Below are positions 9,014-18,499 of a stretch of DNA of 64,000 nucleotides, piece after piece. Below the pieces are notes generated by a model. It was given only the letters and a program-made list of their open reading frames with translations. It had not been told where the DNA came from and ran no database searches. The stretch is from an uncultured Chryseobacterium sp. Its GTDB lineage: Bacteria; Bacteroidota; Bacteroidia; Flavobacteriales; Weeksellaceae. Each line of letters opens with the position of its first letter. Position 1 is the stretch's first letter. The translations under genes and the position numbers were made by a program. Location of the stretch: assembly GCA_913775525.1 (NCBI GenBank), contig CAJYLH010000018.1, forward strand, positions 17,741-81,740, written 5' to 3'.

Positions 9014-9700
9014 TTATTTCTTTTCTGTGGATCTCTGCAGAACCTCATCTACCATTCCGTAGTTTTTAGCTTCTTCAGAAGTCATCCAGTAATCCCTGTC
9101 AGAAGATTTCTCAACCCACTCGTAAGTCTGTCCTGAATGGTGGGCGATGATATCGTACAATTCCTGCTTCAGCTTCAGCATCTCTCTAAGGTTGATTTCC
9201 ATATCGGAAGCTACACCCTGTGCACCTCCGGAAGGTTGATGGATCATTACTCTTGAGTGCTTTAATGCGGAACGCTTGCCTTTTTCACCGGCAACCAGAA
9301 GAACGGCTCCCATGGAAGCGGCCATTCCGGTACAGATGGTAGCTACATCAGGTTTGATGATCTGCATCGTGTCATAAATACCCAATCCTGCATAGACGCT
9401 TCCTCCAGGAGAATTGATATAGATCTGAATATCTTTGGAAGGATCTGCGCTTTCCAGGAACAACAGCTGTGCAGTGACAATATTGGCCACCTGGTCATCG
9501 ATTCCGGTTCCCAAGAAGATAATCCTGTCCATCATCAGACGCGAAAAAACGTCCATCTGGGCAACATTCAACCTTCTTTCTTCCATGATGTACGGCGTAA
9601 GGTTGGTAGGACCATACATTCCCATATACTGATCGGTAGCCAGACCGCTGTTTCCTAAGTGCTTTACAGAGAAATCTCTGAATTCTTTGTTAATGTCCAT
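9014..9700 (-). CDS. clpP: ATP-dependent Clp protease proteolytic subunit
   Basis: ClpP forms the tetradecameric serine-protease chamber fed by ClpX or ClpA/C. The 228-aa protein shows the catalytic Ser in GMAASMGAVLL, the catalytic His in HSRVMIHQPSGG and the catalytic Asp in the SSDRDYWM segment. The N-terminal propeptide-like extension (about 30 residues before GPTNLTPYIMEERR) is usual for Flavobacteriia. It is transcribed after dnaG in the same direction with a 54-bp gap, and ends at a shared terminator. Confidence 0.97.
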   Translation of the reverse strand: MDINKEFRDFSVKHLGNSGLATDQYMGMYGPTNLTPYIMEERRLNVAQMDVFSRLMMDRIIFLGTGIDDQVANIVTAQLLFLESADPSKDIQIYINSPGGSVYAGLGIYDTMQIIKPDVATICTGMAASMGAVLLVAGEKGKRSALKHSRVMIHQPSGGAQGVASDMEINLREMLKLKQELYDIIAHHSGQTYEWVEKSSDRDYWMTSEEAKNYGMVDEVLQRSTEKK

Positions 9701-9754
9701 ATTTCTATTGTATGTATTAAATCTTTTTCAGAAAGTAAATTACAACTTTTGTTC

Positions 9755-11737
9755 CTAAAATTTTATAGGACTTTTTGTCACAGGAGACCAGCCGATCTTT
9801 TCGATGATCTGCTTGGAGAATTCATTCAGCATCATGATCTTCTTTATACAGTCAAAATAGGTATCCTGATCGCCGTCCCTGCAATCTTCCAGGCTGGCCG
9901 TCAGTTTCCGGATCATAAAATGAATATAGTAATATTTATGAATAAGGATATTGGCTTCCACCTCCGAGGCGACATGGTCGCCCAGCTTGGGCGGGAAAAT
10001 ATTACGCGTGGTCCAGTCGCTTAATTCATCCGGCGTGATGAGCGCATCCGCCACTTTCAGCGTAATATCTTCGTCCATCAGGGTAATAAAAAAATTCCCG
10101 GAACGGAGTTCATCATGTTCTATGCCTTCGCGGATGTTGTCAATAATCTTTTTATTGGTTTCAATCTGGAATTCATACTGCTCCTCTTCAAAATGGTGGA
10201 GGATTTCCTCAATCACAGTCACTTCGTAAGGTTCCTGCTTTTCATTCTGGCGTTGAAGGACCATATCGCCGAACATGAGCATCGTGTCAATCAGTTTATT
10301 TTCCTGATGATGGATGTTAAACTGTACGGAATCTGTTTCTGCCACAGGCTTATCCGGTACCACTTCCAGCTTGACCGCTTTCTGGGCTTCTTTCTGCTGG
10401 TGGACGTGCTGGTGCTGGCTATGGGTTATCTGCTTCTGCACATCCAGCTCATTGAACAGGCTCTGTTCAGACAATCCGAACTTCGTGGATACCTCCTTCA
10501 GGTAGACTTCCTTTTTAAGCGCATTCTGCACAAAAGATACCGATTTCACGATATTCCGGATGGCTTCTGCTTTTTTAATCGGATCATTACCGGCCTCTTT
10601 TAACAGGATTTCAGCTTTGAAATCGATAAAGTCCGTAGCTTCATTTTCAATGAATTTTTCCACATATTCCTGCGGATGCTTTCTTGAAAAAGAATCCGGG
10701 TCGTCCCCTTCCGGGAACAGCAGGACACGGATGTTCATCCCTTCTGTCAGCAGCATGTCAATGCTCCTGAAACTGGCTTTGATCCCGGCATTGTCCCCGT
10801 CAAACAGAATGGTAACATTTTCCGTGAGCCTTTTGATCAACTTGATCTGCTCAGTGGTGAGGGAGGTACCCGAACTGGCCACTACATTTTCAATTCCTGA
10901 AAGGTGCAGGGAAATCACATCCATATACCCTTCCACCAACAGGCAGACATTTTTCCTGGAAATAGCCTGTTTACCCTGATTGAGACCATACAGCACATTG
11001 GATTTGTGGTAAATCTCTGTTTCAGGAGAGTTGAGGTATTTGGCTGTCTTGACGTTGTTCTTTAGAATACGCGCCCCGAATCCTAATACCCTGCCGGAAA
11101 AACTGTGGATAGGGAAAATAACCCTTTCCCTGAAACGATCTACCCCTGCCGGTGTGTTCTCCGGGAAAATGGAAAGTCCGGATTTCTCCAGGATTTCTTT
11201 GGAATATCCCTTTTCCAAGGCATATTCCGTGAAAGCATTCCGCTGCTCGGGCGAATATCCCAACTGGAATTTTTTAATGATGGCATCACTGAGTTCCCGT
11301 TCCTTAAAATAAGACAGTCCGATGCTCTTACCTTCTTCAGAATCCCATAAGATATCCTGGAAATAACTGTTGGCTACCTCGTGAATTTTATATAACTGGT
11401 CTTTTTCTGTCTGGGCATGTCTGGCTTCTTCAGAAAAATCCTGCTGGTCTTCCTCGATTTCTATTCCGTATTTTTTGGCAGCATGGCGAAGGGCCTCCGG
11501 ATACGTGAAATTTTCAATTTCCATCAGGAAAGAAATGGCCGTCCCTCCTTTTCCGGTAGAGAAATCCTTCCAGATCTGCTTGCTGGGTGATACCACAAAG
11601 CTGGGGGTCTTTTCATCATGAAACGGGCTGAGCCCTTTATAGTTGGCTCCAGCGCGCTTCAGCTGAACATATTCCCCGACAATCTCTTCTACGCGGATCG
11701 TTGAAAAAATTTTGTCTATACTCTGCTTGGAAATCAT
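9755..11737 (-). CDS. dnaG: DNA primase, zinc ligands replaced
   Basis: DnaG makes RNA primers for replication. The 660-aa protein has the CHC2-type N-terminal module, the catalytic core with LLVEGYMDVISLH and the TOPRIM acidic motif LFDGDNAGIKA, and a helical C-terminal helicase-interaction region. The N-terminal zinc motif has lost most ligands: GLSPFHDEKTPSF carries Ser where Cys is standard (the His is present), and the usual FGCG is KDFSTGKGG, so only the fold is retained. I believe this loss is shared by other Flavobacteriia, so it is not damage. It precedes clpP. Confidence 0.95.
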   Translation of the reverse strand: MISKQSIDKIFSTIRVEEIVGEYVQLKRAGANYKGLSPFHDEKTPSFVVSPSKQIWKDFSTGKGGTAISFLMEIENFTYPEALRHAAKKYGIEIEEDQQDFSEEARHAQTEKDQLYKIHEVANSYFQDILWDSEEGKSIGLSYFKERELSDAIIKKFQLGYSPEQRNAFTEYALEKGYSKEILEKSGLSIFPENTPAGVDRFRERVIFPIHSFSGRVLGFGARILKNNVKTAKYLNSPETEIYHKSNVLYGLNQGKQAISRKNVCLLVEGYMDVISLHLSGIENVVASSGTSLTTEQIKLIKRLTENVTILFDGDNAGIKASFRSIDMLLTEGMNIRVLLFPEGDDPDSFSRKHPQEYVEKFIENEATDFIDFKAEILLKEAGNDPIKKAEAIRNIVKSVSFVQNALKKEVYLKEVSTKFGLSEQSLFNELDVQKQITHSQHQHVHQQKEAQKAVKLEVVPDKPVAETDSVQFNIHHQENKLIDTMLMFGDMVLQRQNEKQEPYEVTVIEEILHHFEEEQYEFQIETNKKIIDNIREGIEHDELRSGNFFITLMDEDITLKVADALITPDELSDWTTRNIFPPKLGDHVASEVEANILIHKYYYIHFMIRKLTASLEDCRDGDQDTYFDCIKKIMMLNEFSKQIIEKIGWSPVTKSPIKF

Positions 11738-12015
11738 GCTGTAAAAATAAGTATTTTTATAACCTTTTCAATATCGGATACAGAGAATAAAAGGAGAACA
11801 TCCTGTAAGTTGCTTGCACTCATCCGTTTTCCTGAAAACTTTTTAGTCGTACAATATACCTTCGGATCTCAACATCCGGAAATATATTCAATTCCGGTTT
11901 TATCAGATAATCGGAACCCTGAGTTTCATTATTACATAAGTATCCTAAGCGGTTGCTATTTTTAACATCAGAAAATGTTTTTATTCATTAATTTTACAGA
12001 CTTAAAATTTAAACC

Positions 12016-12423
12016 ATGGTATTTAATATAACTACCTATGATGAATGGCAGGACGTAGCGGAAGCCATCCTTCCACAGCTGAAACACAATATCCTTTTGC
12101 TGAAAGGCAACCTCGGTGCCGGAAAAACAACTTTTACCCAGTTTCTCCTGAAAAACCTCGGAACCAAGGACGAAGTGAACTCTCCCACATACTCTATCGT
12201 TAATGAATACACCACTGCAAAAGGCAAGATTTTCCATTTTGATCTTTACCGGCTGAAAAGCATTGAGGAAGTCTATGATATCGGTATGGAAGAATATCTG
12301 GACAACAGCTACCTATGCATCATAGAATGGCCGGAGGTATACGAAGAAGACCTGGACGGGCTGGATTACCATACGATGACCATAGAAAATACCGGAGACA
12401 GCAGAGAAATTTTATTCGAGTAA
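12016..12423 (+). CDS. tsaE: tRNA threonylcarbamoyladenosine synthesis ATPase TsaE
   Basis: TsaE is the P-loop ATPase that supports the TsaB-TsaD complex in making t6A37 of ANN-decoding tRNAs. The 135-aa protein shows the Walker A GNLGAGKTTFTQ near residue 35, a switch-like SPTYSIVNEY and the HFDLYRL strand that defines the family, followed by CIIEWPE. Length is typical. It lies 70 bp before the alanine dehydrogenase gene, which has its own -7 element. Confidence 0.95.
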   Translation: MVFNITTYDEWQDVAEAILPQLKHNILLLKGNLGAGKTTFTQFLLKNLGTKDEVNSPTYSIVNEYTTAKGKIFHFDLYRLKSIEEVYDIGMEEYLDNSYLCIIEWPEVYEEDLDGLDYHTMTIENTGDSREILFE

Positions 12424-12431
12424 ATATTATG

Positions 12432-12439
12432 TATCTTTG
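12432..12439 (+). promoter_or_regulatory. Predicted -7 element of the alanine dehydrogenase gene
   Basis: TATCTTTG matches TAnnTTTG, giving a leader of roughly 45 nt before the ATG at 12493. Confidence 0.5.
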
Positions 12440-12492
12440 CTGCATGAAAGTAATGTATAATTAAGATCTGTAATACATAATTTATTTTAAGG

Positions 12493-13686
12493 ATGAGTAC
12501 TACGAATATTTTTACTCCTTTTACTGAAGAAGAATTAATGCCTAAAGACGAAAAGCTGGAAGTCGTGAAAAAAGGAAGGCAGTTCAGCATCGGGATTCCC
12601 AAAGAGACCAGCCTTCATGAAAGAAGGACCTGCATTACCCCGGATGCCGTACAGGTTCTCGTAGAACACGGTCATGAAATCATTATTGAAGCCGGAGCTG
12701 GGGAAGGCTCATTTTTTACAGATCTGCAATACTCCGAATCGGGTGCAAGGATCACTCAGGATCCCAAAGAAGCATTCGGCCAGGACCTGGTTTTAAAAAT
12801 CAATCCTCCTACAGAAGACGAAATAGAATTCATGCGCCCGAATACCTATCTGGTTTCAGCGCTTCAGATCAACCTCCGGGATAAAAGCTATTTCCTGAAA
12901 CTTGCGGAGAAAAAAATCAATGCCATTGCTTTTGAATTTATCGTTGACGAATACAAACAGCTTGCCCTGGTCAGGCTGGTCGGTGAAATCGCTGGTACCG
13001 TTTCTATTCTCTATGCTTCGGAACTGCTGGCTTTGTCCAACGGGCTGATGCTCGGCGGACTTACCGGAGTACGACCTGCGGAAGTAGTGATCCTAGGTGC
13101 CGGAATTGTAGGGGAATTCGCGACCAAAGCTTCCATCGGACTTGGCGCAAGCGTAAGGGTTTTCGATAATTCATTATCCAAGCTTAGAAGGCTCCATACA
13201 ATTGTAGACAGCAGGGTTCCTACCTCGATCATAGATCCTAAGGAACTTAAAAAAGCATTGCGCCGCGCAGATGTAGTTATCGGTGCCCTTCCAAGGCTTA
13301 ATATGACTCCCATTGTCACCGAAGACATGGTGATGAGCATGAAAAAAGGAAGCGTTATCATAGACATTACCATCGATAACGGAAAAGTGATTGAGACATC
13401 CGAGCTGACGAATATGGAGAATCCTTACATCATCAAACATGGCGTCATCCACTGCGGACTTCCTAACCTTACTTCAAGGATGCCGAGAACCACCACAAAA
13501 GCCATTTCCAATTTCTTCCTTTCCTATATCCTCAATTACGATGAAGAAGGCGGCTTCGAAAATATGCTTGTCCGTAAAAATGAAATGAAACAGAGCCTGT
13601 ATATGTACAAAGGAAGGCATACCAAAAAAGTAATCTGTGACCGTTTCGGACTTACCTACCACGATATCAATCTTTTAATTTTCTGA
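12493..13686 (+). CDS. ald: Alanine dehydrogenase family protein
   Basis: A 397-aa enzyme of the alanine dehydrogenase / transhydrogenase-alpha family, which oxidises L-alanine to pyruvate with NAD. It shows IGIPKETSLHERRTCITPDAV near residues 34-54 with the substrate-binding Arg and Lys residues, the Rossmann motif VVILGAGIVGEFATKASIGLG near 197-217, and VFDNS for the adenosine ribose Asp. An N-terminal extension of ~30 residues precedes the usual start, as in Bacteroidota homologues. The stop TGA overlaps the ATG of the next gene by one base, so that gene is translationally coupled. Confidence 0.88.
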   Translation: MSTTNIFTPFTEEELMPKDEKLEVVKKGRQFSIGIPKETSLHERRTCITPDAVQVLVEHGHEIIIEAGAGEGSFFTDLQYSESGARITQDPKEAFGQDLVLKINPPTEDEIEFMRPNTYLVSALQINLRDKSYFLKLAEKKINAIAFEFIVDEYKQLALVRLVGEIAGTVSILYASELLALSNGLMLGGLTGVRPAEVVILGAGIVGEFATKASIGLGASVRVFDNSLSKLRRLHTIVDSRVPTSIIDPKELKKALRRADVVIGALPRLNMTPIVTEDMVMSMKKGSVIIDITIDNGKVIETSELTNMENPYIIKHGVIHCGLPNLTSRMPRTTTKAISNFFLSYILNYDEEGGFENMLVRKNEMKQSLYMYKGRHTKKVICDRFGLTYHDINLLIF

Positions 13687-14057
13687 TGAAAAAACTGAAA
13701 TTCTATGCCATCGGCCTGGTCCCGGGATGCCTGATTGTCCTGTTTATTTTAAACAAGAAAGGGGCGAGCTGCAGCGGCTATCTTCCCAACAGCCGTGTGA
13801 TTGCAGAAACGCTTTCCAAGGAATTCAGGTATTCCAATGGATTCTCTGAAGAGATGAAGTCGTATGGCGTAACAGAAAAATTCCTGAAAGACAGCATCAT
13901 CACGGAAGGAAAAGTTGACTTTGACAGGAGCCATGCGCAGAATAAGCCTTGCCCTGATTACCTGCTCTCCTATCCTGAAAAAAGTCCGGTATATGAAATC
14001 ACTTTTGACAAATGCGCAGAAACCGCAACCATGAAATCGCTGAAAAAGATCAGATAA
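13686..14057 (+). CDS. Small membrane-anchored or secreted protein, possibly DUF4258-like
   Basis: A 123-aa protein with an N-terminal hydrophobic segment (FYAIGLVPGCLIVLFIL) that could be an anchor or uncleaved signal. The rest contains four Cys (GASCSG, NKPCPD, DKCAE) and the order 'SEEMKSYGVTEKFLKDSI...Y.ITFD', which resembles the small DUF4258 fold. That match is tentative. It overlaps the ald stop by one base and precedes the sensor kinase by about 30 bp, so the four genes look like one transcription unit. Confidence 0.6.
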   Translation: MKKLKFYAIGLVPGCLIVLFILNKKGASCSGYLPNSRVIAETLSKEFRYSNGFSEEMKSYGVTEKFLKDSIITEGKVDFDRSHAQNKPCPDYLLSYPEKSPVYEITFDKCAETATMKSLKKIR

Positions 14058-14085
14058 GCCGGATCAGCTTTTGACCCCTAATTCT

Positions 14086-14856
14086 ATGGACGGCAATTAC
14101 TACATGATTCAAGACTACCTGATTTTTATCGGTGTTTTTGCCATTTTCCTGTTTGTCAGTGTAAGCATCTACCTCATTTCGTGGAATAAAAGGTATAAGA
14201 AGCTCAATAAAAAGTTATCGGAAACCAATAAAATTATTGAACAGCGCCTGAATGAAGTGCAGCTGGAGCATATTGGCACCAAGCTGAATCCGCATCTATT
14301 TAAGAACATCCTTAATTCCGTGCAGTCCCATGCCTACCAGACCTATATGTCGCTGGATAAGCTGGCTAACGTCCTGGACTACATCCTGTACGAGAGCAAT
14401 ACGCGTTTTGTCAGCCCTAAGGAAGAATTGAATTTTGCGCTGAGCCTTATTGAGATCAACAAGATCAAGATCAATCCGCTATTCGATTTCAGGATAAAAT
14501 TCAATGTGAATAAGTCTGATACCATGTATGAGGAAAAGGTTTTTGCCCCCCTGATTTCGGTGGATCTTATAGAAAACGCTTTTAAACATACCGATTTTTT
14601 AGCTCAGGACTGCTTTATTGCAGTTCAGATCGAGCTTGAAAACAGGGTTTTCAGCATGAAGGTCAGCAATAAAGCCTCAGAAAAAAACACCTTGGAAAAA
14701 GAAAGGAGCGGTTTCGGGAGCCAGTCACTGGATCAGAGGCTGAAAATGATCTACAACAATTATTACCACCTCAGCCGAGGTTCAAAAAACGGTATCTTCA
14801 CTGCCGAATTAACCATCAATTTAGGAGAATTTTATGATCAGATGCGCTATTCTTGA
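14086..14856 (+). CDS. LytS-type sensor histidine kinase
   Basis: A single N-terminal membrane helix (IFIGVFAIFLFVSVSIYLI) is followed by a coiled segment and a His_kinase (PF06580-type) module. The phospho-acceptor His is in GTKLNPHLFKNILNSVQ, and the ATP-binding N box is DLIENAFKHTDF. There is no periplasmic sensor domain, so the signal is probably membrane or partner derived. The frame is open from a TTG at 14071, but the ATG at 14086 is preferred. Its 3' end overlaps the response-regulator gene by 23 bases, confirming a cognate pair. Confidence 0.88.
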   Translation: MDGNYYMIQDYLIFIGVFAIFLFVSVSIYLISWNKRYKKLNKKLSETNKIIEQRLNEVQLEHIGTKLNPHLFKNILNSVQSHAYQTYMSLDKLANVLDYILYESNTRFVSPKEELNFALSLIEINKIKINPLFDFRIKFNVNKSDTMYEEKVFAPLISVDLIENAFKHTDFLAQDCFIAVQIELENRVFSMKVSNKASEKNTLEKERSGFGSQSLDQRLKMIYNNYYHLSRGSKNGIFTAELTINLGEFYDQMRYS

Positions 14857-15544
14857 TGATGAACTTCTGGCCATCAGTTACCTGAAACTTTTATGTGAAC
14901 AAATTGAGGATGTAGAAGTCATCAAAGCTTTCAATGATCCGAGAGCCTTCCTGAACGAAGTGAATACCCTGGGCTGCAATGTCTGCATCCTGGACATCGA
15001 AATGCCGGGAATGAACGGACTCCAGGTAGCAGAGCTGATTTCAGGTTCGGTCAGGATCATCTTCACCACAGCATACAAGGAATATGCTGCGGAAGCTTTT
15101 GACCTGAATGTAGTAGACTATGTCCGGAAACCGATCAAGAAAGAACGGCTGGTCCAGGCTTTTGATAAGGCGAGGGACCTCATCAGCCAGTCCCAGAAAA
15201 AAGACTTTATAGAATGGAACACCAACATCGGCAAAACCATTATTTTCACAGACCAGATCGCCTATATCAAAACTTCGGAAATCGACAGCCGGGATAAGGA
15301 TATTACGCTTAAGGACAGTACTGTGATCGTCCTTAAAAACCTGAGTTTTAAGAATCTCCTGGACATCCTTCCGCCCAAAGATTTTGCCCAGGTCAACAAA
15401 AAGGAAATCATCGCACGGTCTTCCGTTAAAGTATTTTCCACCAATGAAATCATCACCTCGATTCCGGCGGAAAACGGTCACTTCCTGAAATTACAGATAG
15501 GGGAAACCTATAAATATGCCCTGTTGGAGATGTTTGGAAAGTAG
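14834..15544 (+). CDS. LytTR-family response regulator
   Basis: The 236-aa protein has a receiver domain with the acidic pair DDE at residues 8-10, the phosphorylated Asp in CILDIEMPGMNG, the Thr in FTTAYKEYA and the Lys in VRKPIKKE. A LytTR DNA-binding domain follows from about 140 to 236 (IAYIKTSE ... FAQVNKKEIIARSSVKVF). It should bind direct repeats upstream of its targets. It overlaps the kinase gene and is probably the end of the ald-containing unit. Confidence 0.92.
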   Translation: MIRCAILDDELLAISYLKLLCEQIEDVEVIKAFNDPRAFLNEVNTLGCNVCILDIEMPGMNGLQVAELISGSVRIIFTTAYKEYAAEAFDLNVVDYVRKPIKKERLVQAFDKARDLISQSQKKDFIEWNTNIGKTIIFTDQIAYIKTSEIDSRDKDITLKDSTVIVLKNLSFKNLLDILPPKDFAQVNKKEIIARSSVKVFSTNEIITSIPAENGHFLKLQIGETYKYALLEMFGK

Positions 15545-15701
15545 GTTATTCCTTCCTTAACCATAATATTTTTTCCCTAAACTGTGTCATCCTGCTGGTT
15601 TTATCTGCATTAAACTTCAGAAGCATACCGGTTCATTGCAGAAACCGCCACTTTCATTACAGCCGCTACTTTTTAAGGCTTTCTGTCTGTATTTTGCCGG
15701 A

Positions 15702-16109
15702 ATGAAATCATCATCAGTAATCAATAAACTTTTGTGTACCGCAACCGTTCTGATTTCCAGCCTCTGTTTTTGCCAAAGTACGGAGACTGAAATAAAAGCC
15801 GCTTTTTATGACGGAACCGTTGTTGCCGGATATGCAGATCATGGCGCTTTCGTGAATTGTACAGGGCCGAATATCAGCCTGAAAAATAAAAACCTTAAGC
15901 TGATGCTCGGGATGCTTCCTTCCCTGAGGATTAAAGAAGACCGTGCTGAAGGAACCAAAAACAGTATAATCATGCCTACATTGGGTGCAGGAATGACTGT
16001 AGCGTATAAAAGGCTGGCGGTACAGATTCCTTTTTACTACAATACCAAGACCTCTTCGCAGAACGGTTCCTGGAAAGTCGGGATCGGACTGGGATATTCT
16101 TTCAGGTAA
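15702..16109 (+). CDS. Small secreted beta-strand protein, 135 aa
   Basis: A signal peptide (MKSSSVINKLLCTATVLISS) ends near LCFCQS. The mature part is short and beta-rich (TLGAGMTVAYKRLAVQIPFYY) and finishes GIGLGYSFR, reminiscent of the last strands of an outer-membrane protein. The ATG at 15702 is chosen over an upstream ATG at 15636 because it places the signal peptide at the start. It may be a small outer-membrane protein; the function is unknown. Confidence 0.6.
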   Translation: MKSSSVINKLLCTATVLISSLCFCQSTETEIKAAFYDGTVVAGYADHGAFVNCTGPNISLKNKNLKLMLGMLPSLRIKEDRAEGTKNSIIMPTLGAGMTVAYKRLAVQIPFYYNTKTSSQNGSWKVGIGLGYSFR

Positions 16110-16208
16110 TTTTCATTACATATTTTACGGCATTGGTTACATTTTGAAAAATTCAATAGCCATCATTTTAATATTCTTTAGAAATTTACACTTTAAAATT
16201 AAGGAACT

Positions 16209-18497
16209 ATGAATCTGGGAAAATATAAGAACATTATCTTCTACATCAGCACCATTGTATTTTTTTCATGCCTGATGTACTGGTTTTTCATAGAAGGAAA
16301 AACTTTGGAGATCGGTGAAAATATCGCTGCTCCCAAAACCACGGGCTCAACCATGTGGGAGAACTTTACCGATTCCTTTTTAACGAATCTCCACCATCCT
16401 CTGGCCCTTCTTTTAGCCCAGATTGTCACCATCATCCTAGTGGCGAAACTTTTCGGATGGATCTGTGTAAAACTGAAACAGCCTTCCGTTATCGGGGAAA
16501 TGATTGCAGGTATTGTGTTGGGGCCATCCCTCTTCGGATTGTATTTCCCGGAACTATCCGCATTTATTTTTCCGAAGGAATCATTGCCGAACCTGCAGTT
16601 CCTGAGCCAGATCGGCTTAATACTCTTCATGTATATCGTGGGAATGGAGCTGGACCTGAGCGTACTCAGGAAAAAGGCTCATGATGCTGTTGTCATCAGC
16701 CACGCGAGTATCATCTTTCCCTTTGCTCTGGGTGTAGGCCTTTCCTATTTCATTTATAAAGAATTTGCTCCGGACGGCATACAGTTCAGTTCATTTGCGC
16801 TCTTTATTGCCATTGCGATGAGTATTACTGCATTTCCGGTCCTGGCCAGGATCGTCCAGGAACGGAACCTTCATAAAACAAAGATCGGGACCGTGGTGAT
16901 TACCTGTGCTGCAGCGGATGATATTACGGCGTGGTGTATCCTTGCAGCGGTTATTGCTGTGGTAAAAGCGGGGTCTTTTTCAGGATCTGTATTTGTCATA
17001 CTCATGGCTATCCTGTATGTTTTCGTAATGATCAAAGCGGTGCGGCCGTTCCTTCAGAGGATCGTTGAAACCCAGAAAGGAAAAGGCTTTATCAGCAAGG
17101 CTTTAGTAGCAGTATTTTTCCTGATCCTTATTATTTCTTCTTACGCGACAGAAGTCATTGGTATCCATGCATTATTCGGTGCCTTTATGGCTGGGGCCAT
17201 CATGCCGGAAAATGTAAAATTCAGGAACCTCTTTATAGAAAAAGTAGAAGATGTTGCTCTTGTCTTACTCCTTCCGCTGTTCTTTGTATTCACCGGATTA
17301 AGAACACAGATCGGGCTGCTGAATGATCCTCACCTCTGGAAAATAGGCGGTTTCATTATCCTGACAGCCGTAACCGGTAAATTTGTGGGCAGTGCACTTA
17401 CGGCAAAATTCCTTAAACTCAGCTGGAAAGACAGCCTTACCATCGGAGCATTGATGAACACGAGAGGACTGACGGAGCTCATTGTACTCAATATCGGATA
17501 CGACTTAGGCGTATTAGGACCGGAACTGTTCGCCATGCTGGTGATTATGGCCCTGTTTACTACATTTATGACCGGTCCGAGCCTGTACCTGATCAATTAC
17601 CTGTTCAAAGGAAAGACTTCCATGACTGAAGAAGATGATCATGGAAATGATAATACGAAGTACAGGGTGCTGCTGTCATTCGAAACGGCAAAATCCGGCA
17701 GTACCTTATTAAAACTGGCTGATAACCTTACCCGGAAAATGAATGGGAATAAAAGCATTACCGCAATGAACATTGCTCCGGTTGACGAACTGCATGCATT
17801 TGAAATAGATGATTTTGAAAAGGAACAGTTTAAGTCCGTGGTCGAAACTTCCCAGGACCTGAACCTTGAGATCACGACCCTGTTTAAAGCGTCTACCGAT
17901 ATGGAAAGCGACCTCACCGGGATCTCCAACAAAGGGAATTATGATCTGCTCTTGATGATGCTGGGGAAATCCATGTACGAAGGAAGTCTGCTGGGCCGGC
18001 TGCTGGGTTTCACGACCAAAATTATCAATCCGGAAAAGCTGCTGAACACCGTAAAAGGAAAGGGAAATATTTTCAACACCTCTCCTTTTGATGACTTTAC
18101 GCTGCAGATCCTCGACAAAACGAATATCCCTGTAGGGGTGCTGGTTGAAAGAAATTTCAGTTCTGCCGACCGGGTTTTCATCCCGATGTTCACCCTGAGT
18201 GATTTCTACCTGCTGGAATATGCCAAAAGGCTGATCAACAATAATAATTCACAAATTATCATCCTGGATGTTACCGGACAGATCCGAAACAATATTGAGG
18301 TCAAGGAACTTATCCGGAGCATTGAACAGGTGGCCCCGAACCATATCACCCTGTATAACGAGAAGAAGATTGAAAAGGAATTCCTGCAATCCCAGGACCT
18401 GATGTTGGTCAGCAGCAAAAGCTGGAAGAGCCTGATTGACACCAAAAGCCTGTGGCTGTCAGATATTCCGTCAACATTGATTATCTCAAACCCTTAG
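16209..18497 (+). CDS. CPA2-type cation:proton antiporter with C-terminal USP-like domain
   Basis: The 762-aa membrane protein carries a KefB/NapA-like exchanger core (about residues 55-460). The motifs are KQPSVIGEMIAGIVLGPSL, GMELDLSVLRKKA, AADDITAW with the paired Asp of electrogenic antiporters, and MNTRGLTELIVLNIG. The C-terminal ~270 residues are soluble with two universal-stress-protein-like halves, a common regulatory tail in Bacteroidota homologues. It exchanges Na+ or K+ for protons across the inner membrane; the ion cannot be told from sequence. It is monocistronic and followed by the repeat array. Confidence 0.9.
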   Translation: MNLGKYKNIIFYISTIVFFSCLMYWFFIEGKTLEIGENIAAPKTTGSTMWENFTDSFLTNLHHPLALLLAQIVTIILVAKLFGWICVKLKQPSVIGEMIAGIVLGPSLFGLYFPELSAFIFPKESLPNLQFLSQIGLILFMYIVGMELDLSVLRKKAHDAVVISHASIIFPFALGVGLSYFIYKEFAPDGIQFSSFALFIAIAMSITAFPVLARIVQERNLHKTKIGTVVITCAAADDITAWCILAAVIAVVKAGSFSGSVFVILMAILYVFVMIKAVRPFLQRIVETQKGKGFISKALVAVFFLILIISSYATEVIGIHALFGAFMAGAIMPENVKFRNLFIEKVEDVALVLLLPLFFVFTGLRTQIGLLNDPHLWKIGGFIILTAVTGKFVGSALTAKFLKLSWKDSLTIGALMNTRGLTELIVLNIGYDLGVLGPELFAMLVIMALFTTFMTGPSLYLINYLFKGKTSMTEEDDHGNDNTKYRVLLSFETAKSGSTLLKLADNLTRKMNGNKSITAMNIAPVDELHAFEIDDFEKEQFKSVVETSQDLNLEITTLFKASTDMESDLTGISNKGNYDLLLMMLGKSMYEGSLLGRLLGFTTKIINPEKLLNTVKGKGNIFNTSPFDDFTLQILDKTNIPVGVLVERNFSSADRVFIPMFTLSDFYLLEYAKRLINNNNSQIIILDVTGQIRNNIEVKELIRSIEQVAPNHITLYNEKKIEKEFLQSQDLMLVSSKSWKSLIDTKSLWLSDIPSTLIISNP

Positions 18498-18499
18498 GA

